Positions 1 to 8,743 of a DNA stretch of 53,347 nt are shown piece after piece. The stretch is from contig JAEYWA010000014.1 in NCBI GenBank assembly GCA_023431385.1, positions 1-53,347 on the forward strand, written 5' to 3'. Numbering within the stretch: the stretch's first letter is position 1; every line of letters starts with the position of its first letter. The stretch is from Bacillota bacterium. GTDB taxonomy: Bacteria > Bacillota > Clostridia > Acetivibrionales > DSM-1351. The position numbers and the translations under genes were made by a program. Under the pieces are notes generated by a model. It saw nothing but the letters and a program-made list of their open reading frames with translations. It was not told where the DNA came from and made no database searches.

Positions 1-280
1 TTCCATCGGGGCCTACAGTGACATCAGGTGCATAAAGGCACATGCTGCCGTCAGGATTGAGGGGATCATCGGTCTTTTTGTAAATAACCCCTTCATAGGT
101 CCAGTTGCCGAGATCATCAACCGGTGCGGACCAGCAGACATAATCATTTAAACAATATACATATCCGTTGAATCGGTCATGTGATCCATAAACATAAACC
201 CTGTTGTTAAAAACATAGGGTTCAGCATCTGGTATGTATTCCCAGGATGGAAGATATGGATTAAAACCTTGTTTTTTCAT
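1..280 (-). CDS. Glycoside hydrolase family 43 enzyme, N-terminal part (runs off the window)
   Basis: The minus strand opens with ATG at 280-278 and stays open to the window edge (93 codons visible). The start follows an AAGGAGTGAGG ribosome site on the minus strand. The protein begins MKKQGFNPYLPSWEYIPDAE and continues with PYVFNNRVYVYGSHD and YAPDVTVGPDG, which is the first blade of a GH43 five-bladed propeller; Asp18 in YIPDAEP is the expected general base. Members act as beta-xylosidases, arabinofuranosidases or arabinanases, and the exact activity cannot be told from this piece. There is no signal peptide, so it is probably cytoplasmic and acts on imported oligosaccharides. It lies directly downstream of the AraC regulator on the same strand, which may control it. 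Confidence 0.85.
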   Translation of the reverse strand, partial: MKKQGFNPYLPSWEYIPDAEPYVFNNRVYVYGSHDRFNGYVYCLNDYVCWSAPVDDLGNWTYEGVIYKKTDDPLNPDGSMCLYAPDVTVGPDG

Positions 281-433
281 TAACTACCTCACTCCTTTTT
301 TATATTTGATGGTAGGATATCATTGAAAACGTAACTAGTCAATTACATTAAAAAATTGTATATAAAATCTATAAAAACAAACAAATGAATATTGTGCAAA
401 GCAGGATTTTTATGTATATATAGGTGTGGCAGG

Positions 434-1264
434 CTAAAAATAAGGCATTTTCTTAAAACGACCCGGTGAGATACCCACGCATCGGGTAAACTGTTTTGTA
501 AAGGAATAGGCGTCGCTATAGCCGGTAAGTTGAGCAGCTTCCTTAATAGAAACGCCTGATAATATCATAAGCTTGGCATGTTTCATTTTCTGTTCGATTC
601 TATATTGTAAAGGTGAGACACCAACGTACTTGCGAAACTGCTTGCGGAAGTTCTCATAGCTCATGTGCAGGGTAGCAGCTACTCCTTCAAGAGAAATCTC
701 TCTATGAACGTCACCTGAGAGCAGGCGGCAGGCTTGTTCAATTACCTCCCTTGCTGAACCGGCAGGGGAGGTAATTGAAGGACGGCTGACAAGGGACAGC
801 ACTATTTCCTGAGCTTTAAGAGCTATAAAAGGAAGTTCGCTATCTTCTGCCGTCTTGAGTTTATGTAAAAACCTGGAGAATTGATTCAGCATGTTGTCAT
901 CATAGTATGACTGAATCACTGGGGTATCTGACGGCAGCAGGTTCAGACTGTTTAAGTAATTGTAGGTGGAACGGCCGAAGCTGATAAAAAATTCAACCCA
1001 GCTGCCGTCGGGAGTTATCTCTGTGGAGTGGCAGACTCCCGGTACACGCTGTACAAAATCTCCTGCTCGGATAGGTATTATTCTCATGTCAGGGGTATAA
1101 TAGCGGCCACTTCCGGATAATAAAAGAAAGCCGCTGTAATAATCGATCATAAAATTGTACTGGGATTGTTCCTCTGTTGTTTTTGGCATAAAGCCACAGG
1201 CCAGAATACCATTGGTTGGGTCTGTTCCTATACAACGGTAAACAACATCTTTTTTTGTTTCCAT
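434..1264 (-). CDS. AraC-family transcriptional regulator
   Basis: 276 residues. The first ~150 residues look like an AraC cupin-type ligand-binding domain. Residues ~180-274 carry the two helix-turn-helix units typical of AraC/XylS proteins (SLEGVAATLHMSYENFRKQF, then IKEAAQLTGYSDAYSFTKQF, ending in the family signature GISPGRFKK). AraC proteins with an N-terminal cupin usually sense a sugar and activate neighbouring genes. The gene is divergent from the beta-galactosidase gene (181 bp between the starts) and co-directional with the GH43 gene at 1-280, so it is well placed to control both. The start ATG (1264-1262) is preceded on the minus strand by GAAAGGATTGAG, a usable ribosome site. Confidence 0.9.
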   Translation of the reverse strand: METKKDVVYRCIGTDPTNGILACGFMPKTTEEQSQYNFMIDYYSGFLLLSGSGRYYTPDMRIIPIRAGDFVQRVPGVCHSTEITPDGSWVEFFISFGRSTYNYLNSLNLLPSDTPVIQSYYDDNMLNQFSRFLHKLKTAEDSELPFIALKAQEIVLSLVSRPSITSPAGSAREVIEQACRLLSGDVHREISLEGVAATLHMSYENFRKQFRKYVGVSPLQYRIEQKMKHAKLMILSGVSIKEAAQLTGYSDAYSFTKQFTRCVGISPGRFKKMPYF

Positions 1265-1338
1265 AACTCAATCCTTTCAGAGGGGCACACCCTCCTGGTA
1301 TTATACCAAAACGGATAAAATAATAACCAATAGAAATA

Positions 1339-1367
1339 TTTCGTTTGAATATAAAATATCATATAAT
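1339..1367 (+). promoter_or_regulatory. Candidate promoter for the GH2 beta-galactosidase gene
   Basis: A perfect -10 TATAAT lies at 1362-1367. The hexamer 17 bases upstream (TTTCGT, 1339-1344) is a poor -35, which is common for promoters needing an activator; the divergent AraC protein is the obvious candidate. Position and sequence only, no experimental support. Confidence 0.45.
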
Positions 1368-1444
1368 ATTCACATATACAATTGTATTTTAAGAATGGCG
1401 AAGGAATAGCTTTTATATACCAAATAAGATAAAAGGAGCAGATT

Positions 1445-4400
1445 ATGAACAGAGAATGGGAAAATCAGTATATCACTCAAATAAACAGATATCCGATGCA
1501 TTCTCCCTACGGAGCTTATGAGTCTGTTGAACAGGCAATGAATTGTGACCGCCGGGCTTCAAAATTTGTAAAAAGTCTGAGCGGGAAATGGAAGTTCAAG
1601 CTTGCTGAGAATCCCCAGCTGGCACCGGAAGGTTTCTACCAGTTAAATTATGATACTTCCGGCTGGGAGGATATACCTGTGCCTTCAAACTGGGAGCTGC
1701 ATGGATACGGCAAGCCGGTTTATACCAATATTAAGTATCCCTTTAAGAGGGAGGGGGTCGGGTCTCATTATGAGATAGAGATAGCCGAGGGGCAGATGGA
1801 ACTCAACGCGCCCCTGGTGCCGGAAATAAACCTGACAGGCTGCTACCGGACTGGTTTTGAAGTACCGGATTATTTCGATGGGAAAGATGTATTTATAGAA
1901 TTCGGGGGAGTTGAGTCCTGTTTTTACCTCTGGGTTAATGGAATTGAAATGGGCTTTTCAAAGGACAGTAAGCTGGATGCATCCTTTGATATTACAGATG
2001 CCGTTCAACCGGGGAAAAATGAGCTGGCGGTAAAGGTGCTTCAATATTGTGACGGTTCGTATCTAGAGGATCAGGATTACTGGCACTTGTCAGGTATCTA
2101 CCGGGATGTAAAAATTTATGCAAAGTCTAAACAAAGGCTTCTTGACTATAAGGTTGAAACCCTTTTTAAGGACAATAACTTTCAAGAAGCCGAGTTGCGA
2201 GTAGTTCTTCAACCAAACAACAGGGTAAGGGGTTATGGTGAATGCCAGGTGAAAGGAAGTCTCTATAACGCTGAACAGGAATTGGTCACTGCTTTTCTAA
2301 GTCAGCCCTATGCCAAATGCGGCGTATATCTTGAACAGAAATTTACCGCCTTTTCATCTGTCATTGTGGAAAATCCTCATTTATGGTCTGAAGAAGAGCC
2401 ATATTTATATACATTAGTTCTGGAGACGTTAGACAAAAACGGATGTGTAACAGATATAGAAAGTACCAAAGTAGGCTTTCGTAAGGTGGAAATAGGTAGA
2501 GATGGCGTACTTTACCTAAATGGCAGGAGATTGCTGGTCCGGGGGGTAAACTTGCACGAATTCTGTCCCGAAACAGGCAGGTATGTTTCTGAGGAGTACA
2601 TGAGACAGCAGCTCTTAACCATGAAACAGCTCAATTTCAATGCAGTTCGGACCAGCCACTATCCTCATGCAAGTGAATGGTATGAACTCTGTGATGAGCT
2701 GGGGATATACGTTGTGGATGAAGCCAATCTTGAAACCCACGAGTTCGGCGGTCAGTTAAGCTCCTCAGCTGAATGGACTGCTGCATATATGGAACGTGCT
2801 ACCAGGATGGTACTCAGGGATAAAAATCATCCTTCGATAATTATCTGGTCCCTTGGAAATGAATCGGGGGTGGGAGCAAATCAGGCAGCAATGTATGGCT
2901 GGATAAAGGAATATGACAGGACCAGGTATGTTCAGTATGAATCCTGCAACCCTGAAAGTAATATTACCGATATAATCTGCGCAATGTATCCGTCCAGAGA
3001 CTGGATAGAACAAAAGATGGCGGAGCATGAGGATCTGAGACCCTTTATAATGTGTGAGTATGCCTATGCAAAAAGCAACAGCAACGGAAACTTTAAAATG
3101 TATTGGGATCTGGTGGAAAAGTATCCGCGCTTTCAGGGCGGGTTCATATGGGATTTCCAGGATAAGGCCCTGGTACAGCTGGAAAATGGGGTTTCAAGAT
3201 ATGTATATGGAGGGGCTTTTAATGAAGAGGTGGTTGATCCCATAGAGGATATGTGTCTGAACGGAGTGGTTCTGCCTGATCTGAGCTGGAAGCCGGCTGC
3301 ATTTGAAATAAAGAATTGCCAGGCCCCGGTGATAATTTTTCATGATGGAAGCCCATACCCTGAAGCCGGTGCCTATAAAATAAAGAATAACTATATGTTT
3401 AAGGACCTGAGTCATTTGTGCCTTACCTGGGAACTACAGTGCGACGGGAAAATTGTGGATAGAGGAATTATGAAACAGTATTTTACGGCTTCCGCAAAGA
3501 CGGATACTCTGGAATATGTTTTGAAGCCTGAGAATGTATATGGGGAAGCTTTTGTGAACATCACAGTCTCCTTAAATGAGGATATGCCTTATGCTAAAAA
3601 GGGGCATGTTATTTATGCTTATCAAATCCCCCTGCAGGAGTCGGTAAATAGAGGTCAGGAGGTTTGTATTAGCCATAAGAAACTGACTATGAGTGAAACT
3701 CCCCGAGAAATTTTAATACAGGGTCAAGATACAGAAGTATGTTTTGACAAGGAAAACTGTATATTCACAAAGGCAGTTTTTAACGGAATTGAGAGCTTTT
3801 TGGGATGCGGGGATAATTTTTACCGGGCTGTAACGGGTATTGACGAAGGCTGTAGAAATTCCGGGGGCAATTATGCGACCGACTGGAAGGCCTGGGGCTT
3901 AAATAACCTGAAAATAAATTCCATAAAAATAGATACTGCCGTCTCTGACTCGCAAATATTTATTTTTACAAATGTGGCATACAATGATGATAAATTACTT
4001 GTTTCCACGCAGTACAGGATAGGCAGCAGAGGTATGGAGGTTGATAAAACTGTTATTAATAACTGTCCCGGTGAAACAATTCCAAGAATCGGATTAACAT
4101 TAATGCTTCCTGAGGATAAGCAACAAATAACCTGGTATGGAAGAGGGCCCTGGGAGAATTATGCAGACAGAAAGGACTCAGCCCATATAGGCTGTTACAG
4201 TAGTACTGTTTCTGAACAGTATACACCCTATGTGAAGCCTGTGGAGTGCGGTGGAAAAGAAGATGTGAGATATGTCCTCATACAGGACCAAAAGGGATGC
4301 GGCCTACGTATCTCTGGAGCTGTACCGTTCCATTTTGATATTCATGATTACTCTGTGGAGGTCTGCGATAAAGCCATGTATGAACAGGAGCTGGTAAAGG

Positions 4401-4537
4401 ATAAATATGTTCATCTCAATATAGACCATTTACATGCCGGCTTGGGGGGAGACAACGGCTGGTCTAAAAATATTCATCCTGAGTATCGCATTGGAAAAGG
4501 TTTTTACCACTACAAATTTATAATAGAAGTTGTTTGA
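1445..4537 (+). CDS. Glycoside hydrolase family 2 beta-galactosidase (LacZ type)
   Basis: 1030 residues, the usual LacZ length (~1020). In order: sugar-binding jelly roll (~45-225), immunoglobulin-like domain (~230-345), TIM barrel (~345-640), second beta domain and a C-terminal Bgal_small_N beta-sandwich (~760-1030). The acid/base Glu473 sits in WSLGNESG and the nucleophile Glu538 in IMCEYAYA; both key motifs are intact, as are VRTSHYPH and FIWDFQDKAL. There is no signal peptide, so it cleaves terminal beta-D-galactose inside the cell. It is followed by an importer operon and shares the neighbourhood with a GH95 fucosidase and esterases, which suggests galactosylated plant oligosaccharides rather than lactose as natural substrate (inference). 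The start ATG follows AAAAGGAGCAGATT. Confidence 0.93.
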   Translation: MNREWENQYITQINRYPMHSPYGAYESVEQAMNCDRRASKFVKSLSGKWKFKLAENPQLAPEGFYQLNYDTSGWEDIPVPSNWELHGYGKPVYTNIKYPFKREGVGSHYEIEIAEGQMELNAPLVPEINLTGCYRTGFEVPDYFDGKDVFIEFGGVESCFYLWVNGIEMGFSKDSKLDASFDITDAVQPGKNELAVKVLQYCDGSYLEDQDYWHLSGIYRDVKIYAKSKQRLLDYKVETLFKDNNFQEAELRVVLQPNNRVRGYGECQVKGSLYNAEQELVTAFLSQPYAKCGVYLEQKFTAFSSVIVENPHLWSEEEPYLYTLVLETLDKNGCVTDIESTKVGFRKVEIGRDGVLYLNGRRLLVRGVNLHEFCPETGRYVSEEYMRQQLLTMKQLNFNAVRTSHYPHASEWYELCDELGIYVVDEANLETHEFGGQLSSSAEWTAAYMERATRMVLRDKNHPSIIIWSLGNESGVGANQAAMYGWIKEYDRTRYVQYESCNPESNITDIICAMYPSRDWIEQKMAEHEDLRPFIMCEYAYAKSNSNGNFKMYWDLVEKYPRFQGGFIWDFQDKALVQLENGVSRYVYGGAFNEEVVDPIEDMCLNGVVLPDLSWKPAAFEIKNCQAPVIIFHDGSPYPEAGAYKIKNNYMFKDLSHLCLTWELQCDGKIVDRGIMKQYFTASAKTDTLEYVLKPENVYGEAFVNITVSLNEDMPYAKKGHVIYAYQIPLQESVNRGQEVCISHKKLTMSETPREILIQGQDTEVCFDKENCIFTKAVFNGIESFLGCGDNFYRAVTGIDEGCRNSGGNYATDWKAWGLNNLKINSIKIDTAVSDSQIFIFTNVAYNDDKLLVSTQYRIGSRGMEVDKTVINNCPGETIPRIGLTLMLPEDKQQITWYGRGPWENYADRKDSAHIGCYSSTVSEQYTPYVKPVECGGKEDVRYVLIQDQKGCGLRISGAVPFHFDIHDYSVEVCDKAMYEQELVKDKYVHLNIDHLHAGLGGDNGWSKNIHPEYRIGKGFYHYKFIIEVV

Positions 4538-4594
4538 AATTATTACTGAGACAGGTATATAAGAGCTTGCGAGCATACGCAGGACGACAGTATA

Positions 4595-4640
4595 AGCAGG
4601 CACCTAAAAAAATGCATTTGCATTTTTTTAGGTGCCTGCT
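4595..4640. repeat. 46-bp hairpin with perfect 22-bp arms (probable bidirectional terminator)
   Basis: The arms AGCAGGCACCTAAAAAAATG(CA) and their exact complement are separated by only TT. The central A-run and T-run sit inside the stem, and no separate T-tract follows. It lies 57 bases after the beta-galactosidase stop and before the transporter genes, so a terminator is the simplest reading, but an arm this long and perfect is unusual. The remaining ~190 bases up to the next gene show no further clear element. Confidence 0.8.
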
Positions 4641-4835
4641 CTGGATTTTAGCATAACATTTTAAAGTATTTCTTAGCTGATAGAGTCTGTAGAAATATTT
4701 GCACAAAGTATAAAGTTTTGAATATTTACATTACAAATGTTTGATGTTTAAATTAGGCTCAGATAGTCCATGAAAATTTTAACTTTACAATTTCAATATT
4801 AGCAGATTTTTACTGCTGGAATAGGAGCTAGTTTG

Positions 4836-5807
4836 ATGCAAACAACGAGAAACGTGGCTGCACCTGGAACTGATAAGGTATATATCAGGAAAAGCAACAG
4901 TTTAGTAAAACATTTAAAAGGAACCTGGCAGTTATATGCCTTATTACTGCTGCCAATAATTTTTTTAGCCGTATTTAGTTATTATCCCATGTACGGGGCT
5001 ATAATAGCTTTTAAAGATTATAATATAAGAGCTGGAATACTGGGAAGTCCCTGGGCAGATAATTATGGGTTTGCTAACTTTATAAGATTTTTCGGAAACT
5101 ACAATTTTATTGAATGCCTGCGAAATACCTTATGGATTTCTGTATATACAATATTGGTAAGTTTTCCATGTGCAATTATTTTGGCTATAAGTCTTAATTA
5201 TATTATAAATGTCAGATATAAAAAGGCGGTTCAGCTGGTATCTTACTTTCCATACTTCATATCAACAATTGTACTTGTCGGTATGATAAATATACTCTTC
5301 AATACAAATACCGGTGCTATTGGCAGTATAATTTACAGTATTACAGGAACGAATGTTCTGGCCAGTGCCTCTGCTTTTTCGTCACTGTATGTATGGTCAG
5401 GAATATGGCAGTCGGTGGGCTTTAACGCAATTATTTATATGGCGGCGTTGTCAGGCGTGGATATGCAGCTCCATGAAGCAGCTACAGTCGACGGAGCAAC
5501 TATTTTGCAGAGGATAAGGCATATTGATTTGCCCGCAATAATCCCCACAGCTGTAATATTACTGATTCTAAATGTTGGGGGTATTTTAAACATTGGATAT
5601 GAAAAAGTACTGGCAATGCAGAACCCTAATAATTTGAGTGCATCAGAGATAATATCCACTTATGCCTATAAAATTGCACTGGTTTCATCAATACCGGACT
5701 TTGCCTATTCTACGGCAATAGGATTATTTCAATCAGGAGTAGGCCTTGTATTATTGCTGGTAGTAAACAAAATAAGCAAAAAGCTTACCACTGAGAGCTT
5801 ATGGTAA
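4836..5807 (+). CDS. ABC sugar importer permease, LplB/UgpA type (CUT1)
   Basis: 323 residues with about six membrane helices. The EAA loop that contacts the ATPase is visible (EAATVDGATILQRIRHIDLP, about residues 210-229). It forms the inner-membrane channel with the next permease. I chose ATG 4836: the AGGAG at 4823-4827 is 8 bases upstream, against 5 bases for a TTG at 4833 directly before it. The long hydrophilic N-terminus (~30 residues) followed by LYALLLLPIIFLAVFSYYPM is typical of the LplB branch that imports plant oligosaccharides in Gram-positive bacteria. First gene of a permease-permease-lipoprotein operon. Confidence 0.9.
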   Translation: MQTTRNVAAPGTDKVYIRKSNSLVKHLKGTWQLYALLLLPIIFLAVFSYYPMYGAIIAFKDYNIRAGILGSPWADNYGFANFIRFFGNYNFIECLRNTLWISVYTILVSFPCAIILAISLNYIINVRYKKAVQLVSYFPYFISTIVLVGMINILFNTNTGAIGSIIYSITGTNVLASASAFSSLYVWSGIWQSVGFNAIIYMAALSGVDMQLHEAATVDGATILQRIRHIDLPAIIPTAVILLILNVGGILNIGYEKVLAMQNPNNLSASEIISTYAYKIALVSSIPDFAYSTAIGLFQSGVGLVLLLVVNKISKKLTTESLW

Positions 5808-5861
5808 TAACTGCAGGTTGAATGAATTAAGACAAATTTATTTATAAAAGGTGGATTTGGA

Positions 5862-6752
5862 ATGAAAACCAAATATTGTATGCAAGATAGAATATTTAAT
5901 ATAGTAAATCATGGTCTTCTAGCTGTATTTTTACTGGCTGTGATGTACCCGTTTATTTATCTGATAAGCTGTTCTTTTAGTTCCGGGGATGCATTGATGA
6001 CGGGGAAAGTCAAACTATTGCCGGTAGAGCCAACATTATTGGGATATAAAACTGTATTTGCCTATGGTCCCATATGGACAGGATATTTGAACTCTCTCGT
6101 TTACATGATTACAGGAACTCTGGTAAGCGTAGTGCTAACTATTATGGCATCTTATCCGCTTTCAAGGGATGATTTAAAGGGAAAGAAATTTTTCATGGGA
6201 CTTTTCTTGTTCACAATGATGTTTAACGGGGGACTGGTACCCACATATTTGCTGGTCAGGCAATTACATATGATTGACTCCATTTGGGCTATTATCTTGC
6301 CCACAGCTTTGAGTGCATATAATGTCATTGTTGCCAGAACCTATTATAAACATAATATACCTTCAGAATTGTTGGAGGCTTCCAGATTGGACGGCTGTGA
6401 CGATTTCAAGTTCTTGCTTAAGATAGTAATTCCACTGTCAAAGCCTATTATAGCTGTAATCAGTCTCTGGGTGGCAGTAGCTTTGTGGAATTCATATTTC
6501 TCAGCATTAATATATTTGCGCTCAGAAGACAAATATCCGTTACAGCTCGTATTGAGGGGAATTCTTCTTATGGGTAGTACAGACTTGTCGCAATCGGGGG
6601 TTGATCCCGAAGTAAGGCTTAGGAATCAGTACCTTGGTGAAATGTTGAAATACGGTACCATAGTAGTTAGCAGCCTTCCGCTAATGATACTCTATCCTTT
6701 TGTTCAGAAGCATTTTGTAAAAGGCGTTATGATAGGATCAGTAAAAGGTTAA
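5862..6752 (+). CDS. ABC sugar importer permease, LplC/YtcP type (CUT1)
   Basis: 296 residues, about six membrane helices, with an EAA loop (EASRLDGCDDFKFLLKIVIP) about two thirds along the chain. The C-terminal ending KHFVKGVMIGSVKG is characteristic of this branch and recurs almost unchanged in the second transporter of the window (end 25276). It starts 54 bases after the first permease behind AAAGGTGGATTTGGA. Partner of the LplB-type permease; the substrate is set by the lipoprotein encoded next. Confidence 0.9.
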   Translation: MKTKYCMQDRIFNIVNHGLLAVFLLAVMYPFIYLISCSFSSGDALMTGKVKLLPVEPTLLGYKTVFAYGPIWTGYLNSLVYMITGTLVSVVLTIMASYPLSRDDLKGKKFFMGLFLFTMMFNGGLVPTYLLVRQLHMIDSIWAIILPTALSAYNVIVARTYYKHNIPSELLEASRLDGCDDFKFLLKIVIPLSKPIIAVISLWVAVALWNSYFSALIYLRSEDKYPLQLVLRGILLMGSTDLSQSGVDPEVRLRNQYLGEMLKYGTIVVSSLPLMILYPFVQKHFVKGVMIGSVKG

Positions 6753-6833
6753 AAAAATAAATAATTAAAATATTTTCTTATGAGCTCAAAGAAAATGTTT
6801 TATTATTATAAAACAAAATTAGGAGGAAAAGTC

Positions 6834-8591
6834 ATGAAGAAGTTTATATCAAAAGCTGTTGTTTGTGCTTCTGTCGTAGCGCTGTTATTGACAGGTTGTG
6901 GAGCAGATAAGAATATTGAAAGTACTCCAAGTTCTACTGCAGCTAATTCAAGTGTTGAGGCTAACAAGTCCGACTACACGTTTCCATTAAAGGAGAAAGC
7001 TACATTAACTGCATTCGTAATGACTCCCTTTTCAGGTGAGAACGGAGATTACAAAAACAATTATATTACAGATTATTTAGAGAAAGAGCAAAACATAAAA
7101 ATTGATTTTCAATATGTTGTTACTGGTGACGACGGGAAAACCAAGCTAAACTTGCTTATGGCCAGCGGGGATACATTACCGGACATATTCCTATCAACAA
7201 AATGGTCTAAAGCTGAAACCCTGCTGTATGGAAAACAAGGCTTGATTATTCCGTTAAATGATTACTTAAAAGATGCACCTAACTGGAATGAGTTAAACAG
7301 GGTTAGTCCGTTAAGATTGGGAGATATAACAATGCCTGACGGAAATATTTACTGCTATGGGGACGATAATGAATGCTTCCATTGCATGTATCAGGCAAGA
7401 ATGTGGATTTACAAGCCATGGGTAGATAAGCTTGTGGGCGGGAAAATACCTACAACTACCGATGAACTGTATACCTTCCTGAAGGCTGTCAAAGAAAAGG
7501 ATCCAAACGGTAATGGAAAGGCAGACGAGATTCCCTTTACCGGTAATATTGCTGCAGGAGGTTGGGCAACCGATCCGACCACATTTATAACAAATGCATT
7601 TATTCAGAATAATAATATATTGTCAAATACTAACCCAGTAGTAGGAGCAGGCTTTGTTGTAAATAATGGTAAGGTTGAGTTCCAGTTTACAAAAGATGAG
7701 TACAAAGATGCATTAGTATACTTAAACAAGCTTTATAAAGAAGGTTTACTTGATTCACAAGCCTTTACCCAGAATGCAGACCAACAGAAGGCTACCGTAC
7801 AGGGTACTTCTCAATTGGCTGCAATGGCACCGGGCGGTTGGTGGCCATGTAATACCGATGCTCTTATAAAGGAGCAGGACGGCGCATATAAGGACTGGGT
7901 AGTTTTAGAGCCTATAAAAGGACCTAATGGAGTACAGCTGGCTCCTTACTATCCCACAAACTATTTCCAGAGCAACTATGGTTTAGTATCAGCCGACTGT
8001 AAAAATCCTGAGCTTGCTGTTAAATTCTTTGATCTCCTTGGATCACAGGAAATGACACTGATTACACAAAATGGACCACAGGGTATTGCATGGGATTACG
8101 TAACAGAAGGTACTTCAATTTCAGGAGGAAAAGCAACCTGGAAGAAAATACCTGCGAAGAAGTTGAGAAGCAGTACGCTCCCGGATTACACCGATGAAGG
8201 CTTGAATTTTGTAAAATATGTCTGGGATTCAGATGCTGTAATGACTCACAATACAAATGAGTTCAGACTTGGACAGTACTGTGCTAATCCTGAAAACAAT
8301 GTTGAGGCACTATTGTATCAATGTGGTAAAGCTTATTCAAAATACAAACCAGATGACAGCACAATGCTTCCAAATCTTGCTTACTCTGAAGAAGATGCGA
8401 AAAAAATTGCTGACTACACAGTATCTATAGGTAAATTTGTAAATCAGGCTACTGTTCAGTTTATTACAGGTGATCTTGATATCAATACCTGGCAGACTTA
8501 TGTAGACAAAATTAACAGTATGGATTTGGCAGGATACCTGTCAATTCAGCAAAATGCATACGATATATATGCGAAAAGCTTAAACAAATAG
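6834..8591 (+). CDS. Extracellular solute-binding lipoprotein of the first sugar importer
   Basis: 585 residues from ATG 6834, chosen because AGGAGG at 6821-6826 sits 7 bases upstream; an in-frame ATG at 6780 would put 18 hydrophilic residues before the signal peptide and has no ribosome site. Signal peptide MKKFISKAVV...ALLLTGC has a lipobox with lipidated Cys22, then a Ser/Asn-rich linker and an SBP_bac_1-type fold, including the calcium-like loop DPNGNGKADEIPF. The size is typical of LplA-type binding proteins for oligosaccharides. It captures the sugar outside the membrane for the two preceding permeases; no ATPase gene is linked. Confidence 0.92.
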   Translation: MKKFISKAVVCASVVALLLTGCGADKNIESTPSSTAANSSVEANKSDYTFPLKEKATLTAFVMTPFSGENGDYKNNYITDYLEKEQNIKIDFQYVVTGDDGKTKLNLLMASGDTLPDIFLSTKWSKAETLLYGKQGLIIPLNDYLKDAPNWNELNRVSPLRLGDITMPDGNIYCYGDDNECFHCMYQARMWIYKPWVDKLVGGKIPTTTDELYTFLKAVKEKDPNGNGKADEIPFTGNIAAGGWATDPTTFITNAFIQNNNILSNTNPVVGAGFVVNNGKVEFQFTKDEYKDALVYLNKLYKEGLLDSQAFTQNADQQKATVQGTSQLAAMAPGGWWPCNTDALIKEQDGAYKDWVVLEPIKGPNGVQLAPYYPTNYFQSNYGLVSADCKNPELAVKFFDLLGSQEMTLITQNGPQGIAWDYVTEGTSISGGKATWKKIPAKKLRSSTLPDYTDEGLNFVKYVWDSDAVMTHNTNEFRLGQYCANPENNVEALLYQCGKAYSKYKPDDSTMLPNLAYSEEDAKKIADYTVSIGKFVNQATVQFITGDLDINTWQTYVDKINSMDLAGYLSIQQNAYDIYAKSLNK

Positions 8592-8610
8592 AATAAAACC
8601 ATATCTTCCG

Positions 8611-8648
8611 ATAAAGCCCTTACGGATTTTGTAAGGGCTTTATTTAAA
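8611..8648 (+). terminator. Rho-independent terminator after the first importer operon
   Basis: ATAAAGCCCTTAC and GTAAGGGCTTTAT form a perfect 13-bp stem with a 7-base loop (8611-8643), 19 bases after the lipoprotein stop. Only a weak T-rich tail follows. Confidence 0.85.
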
Positions 8649-8743
8649 TAATATCAAATGCATTTCAAATTTAGTATAAATATGATTAAATATAGATACG
8701 TATACCAATCGAAGACAAATACAATAAATCAGGCAGGTAGCCG

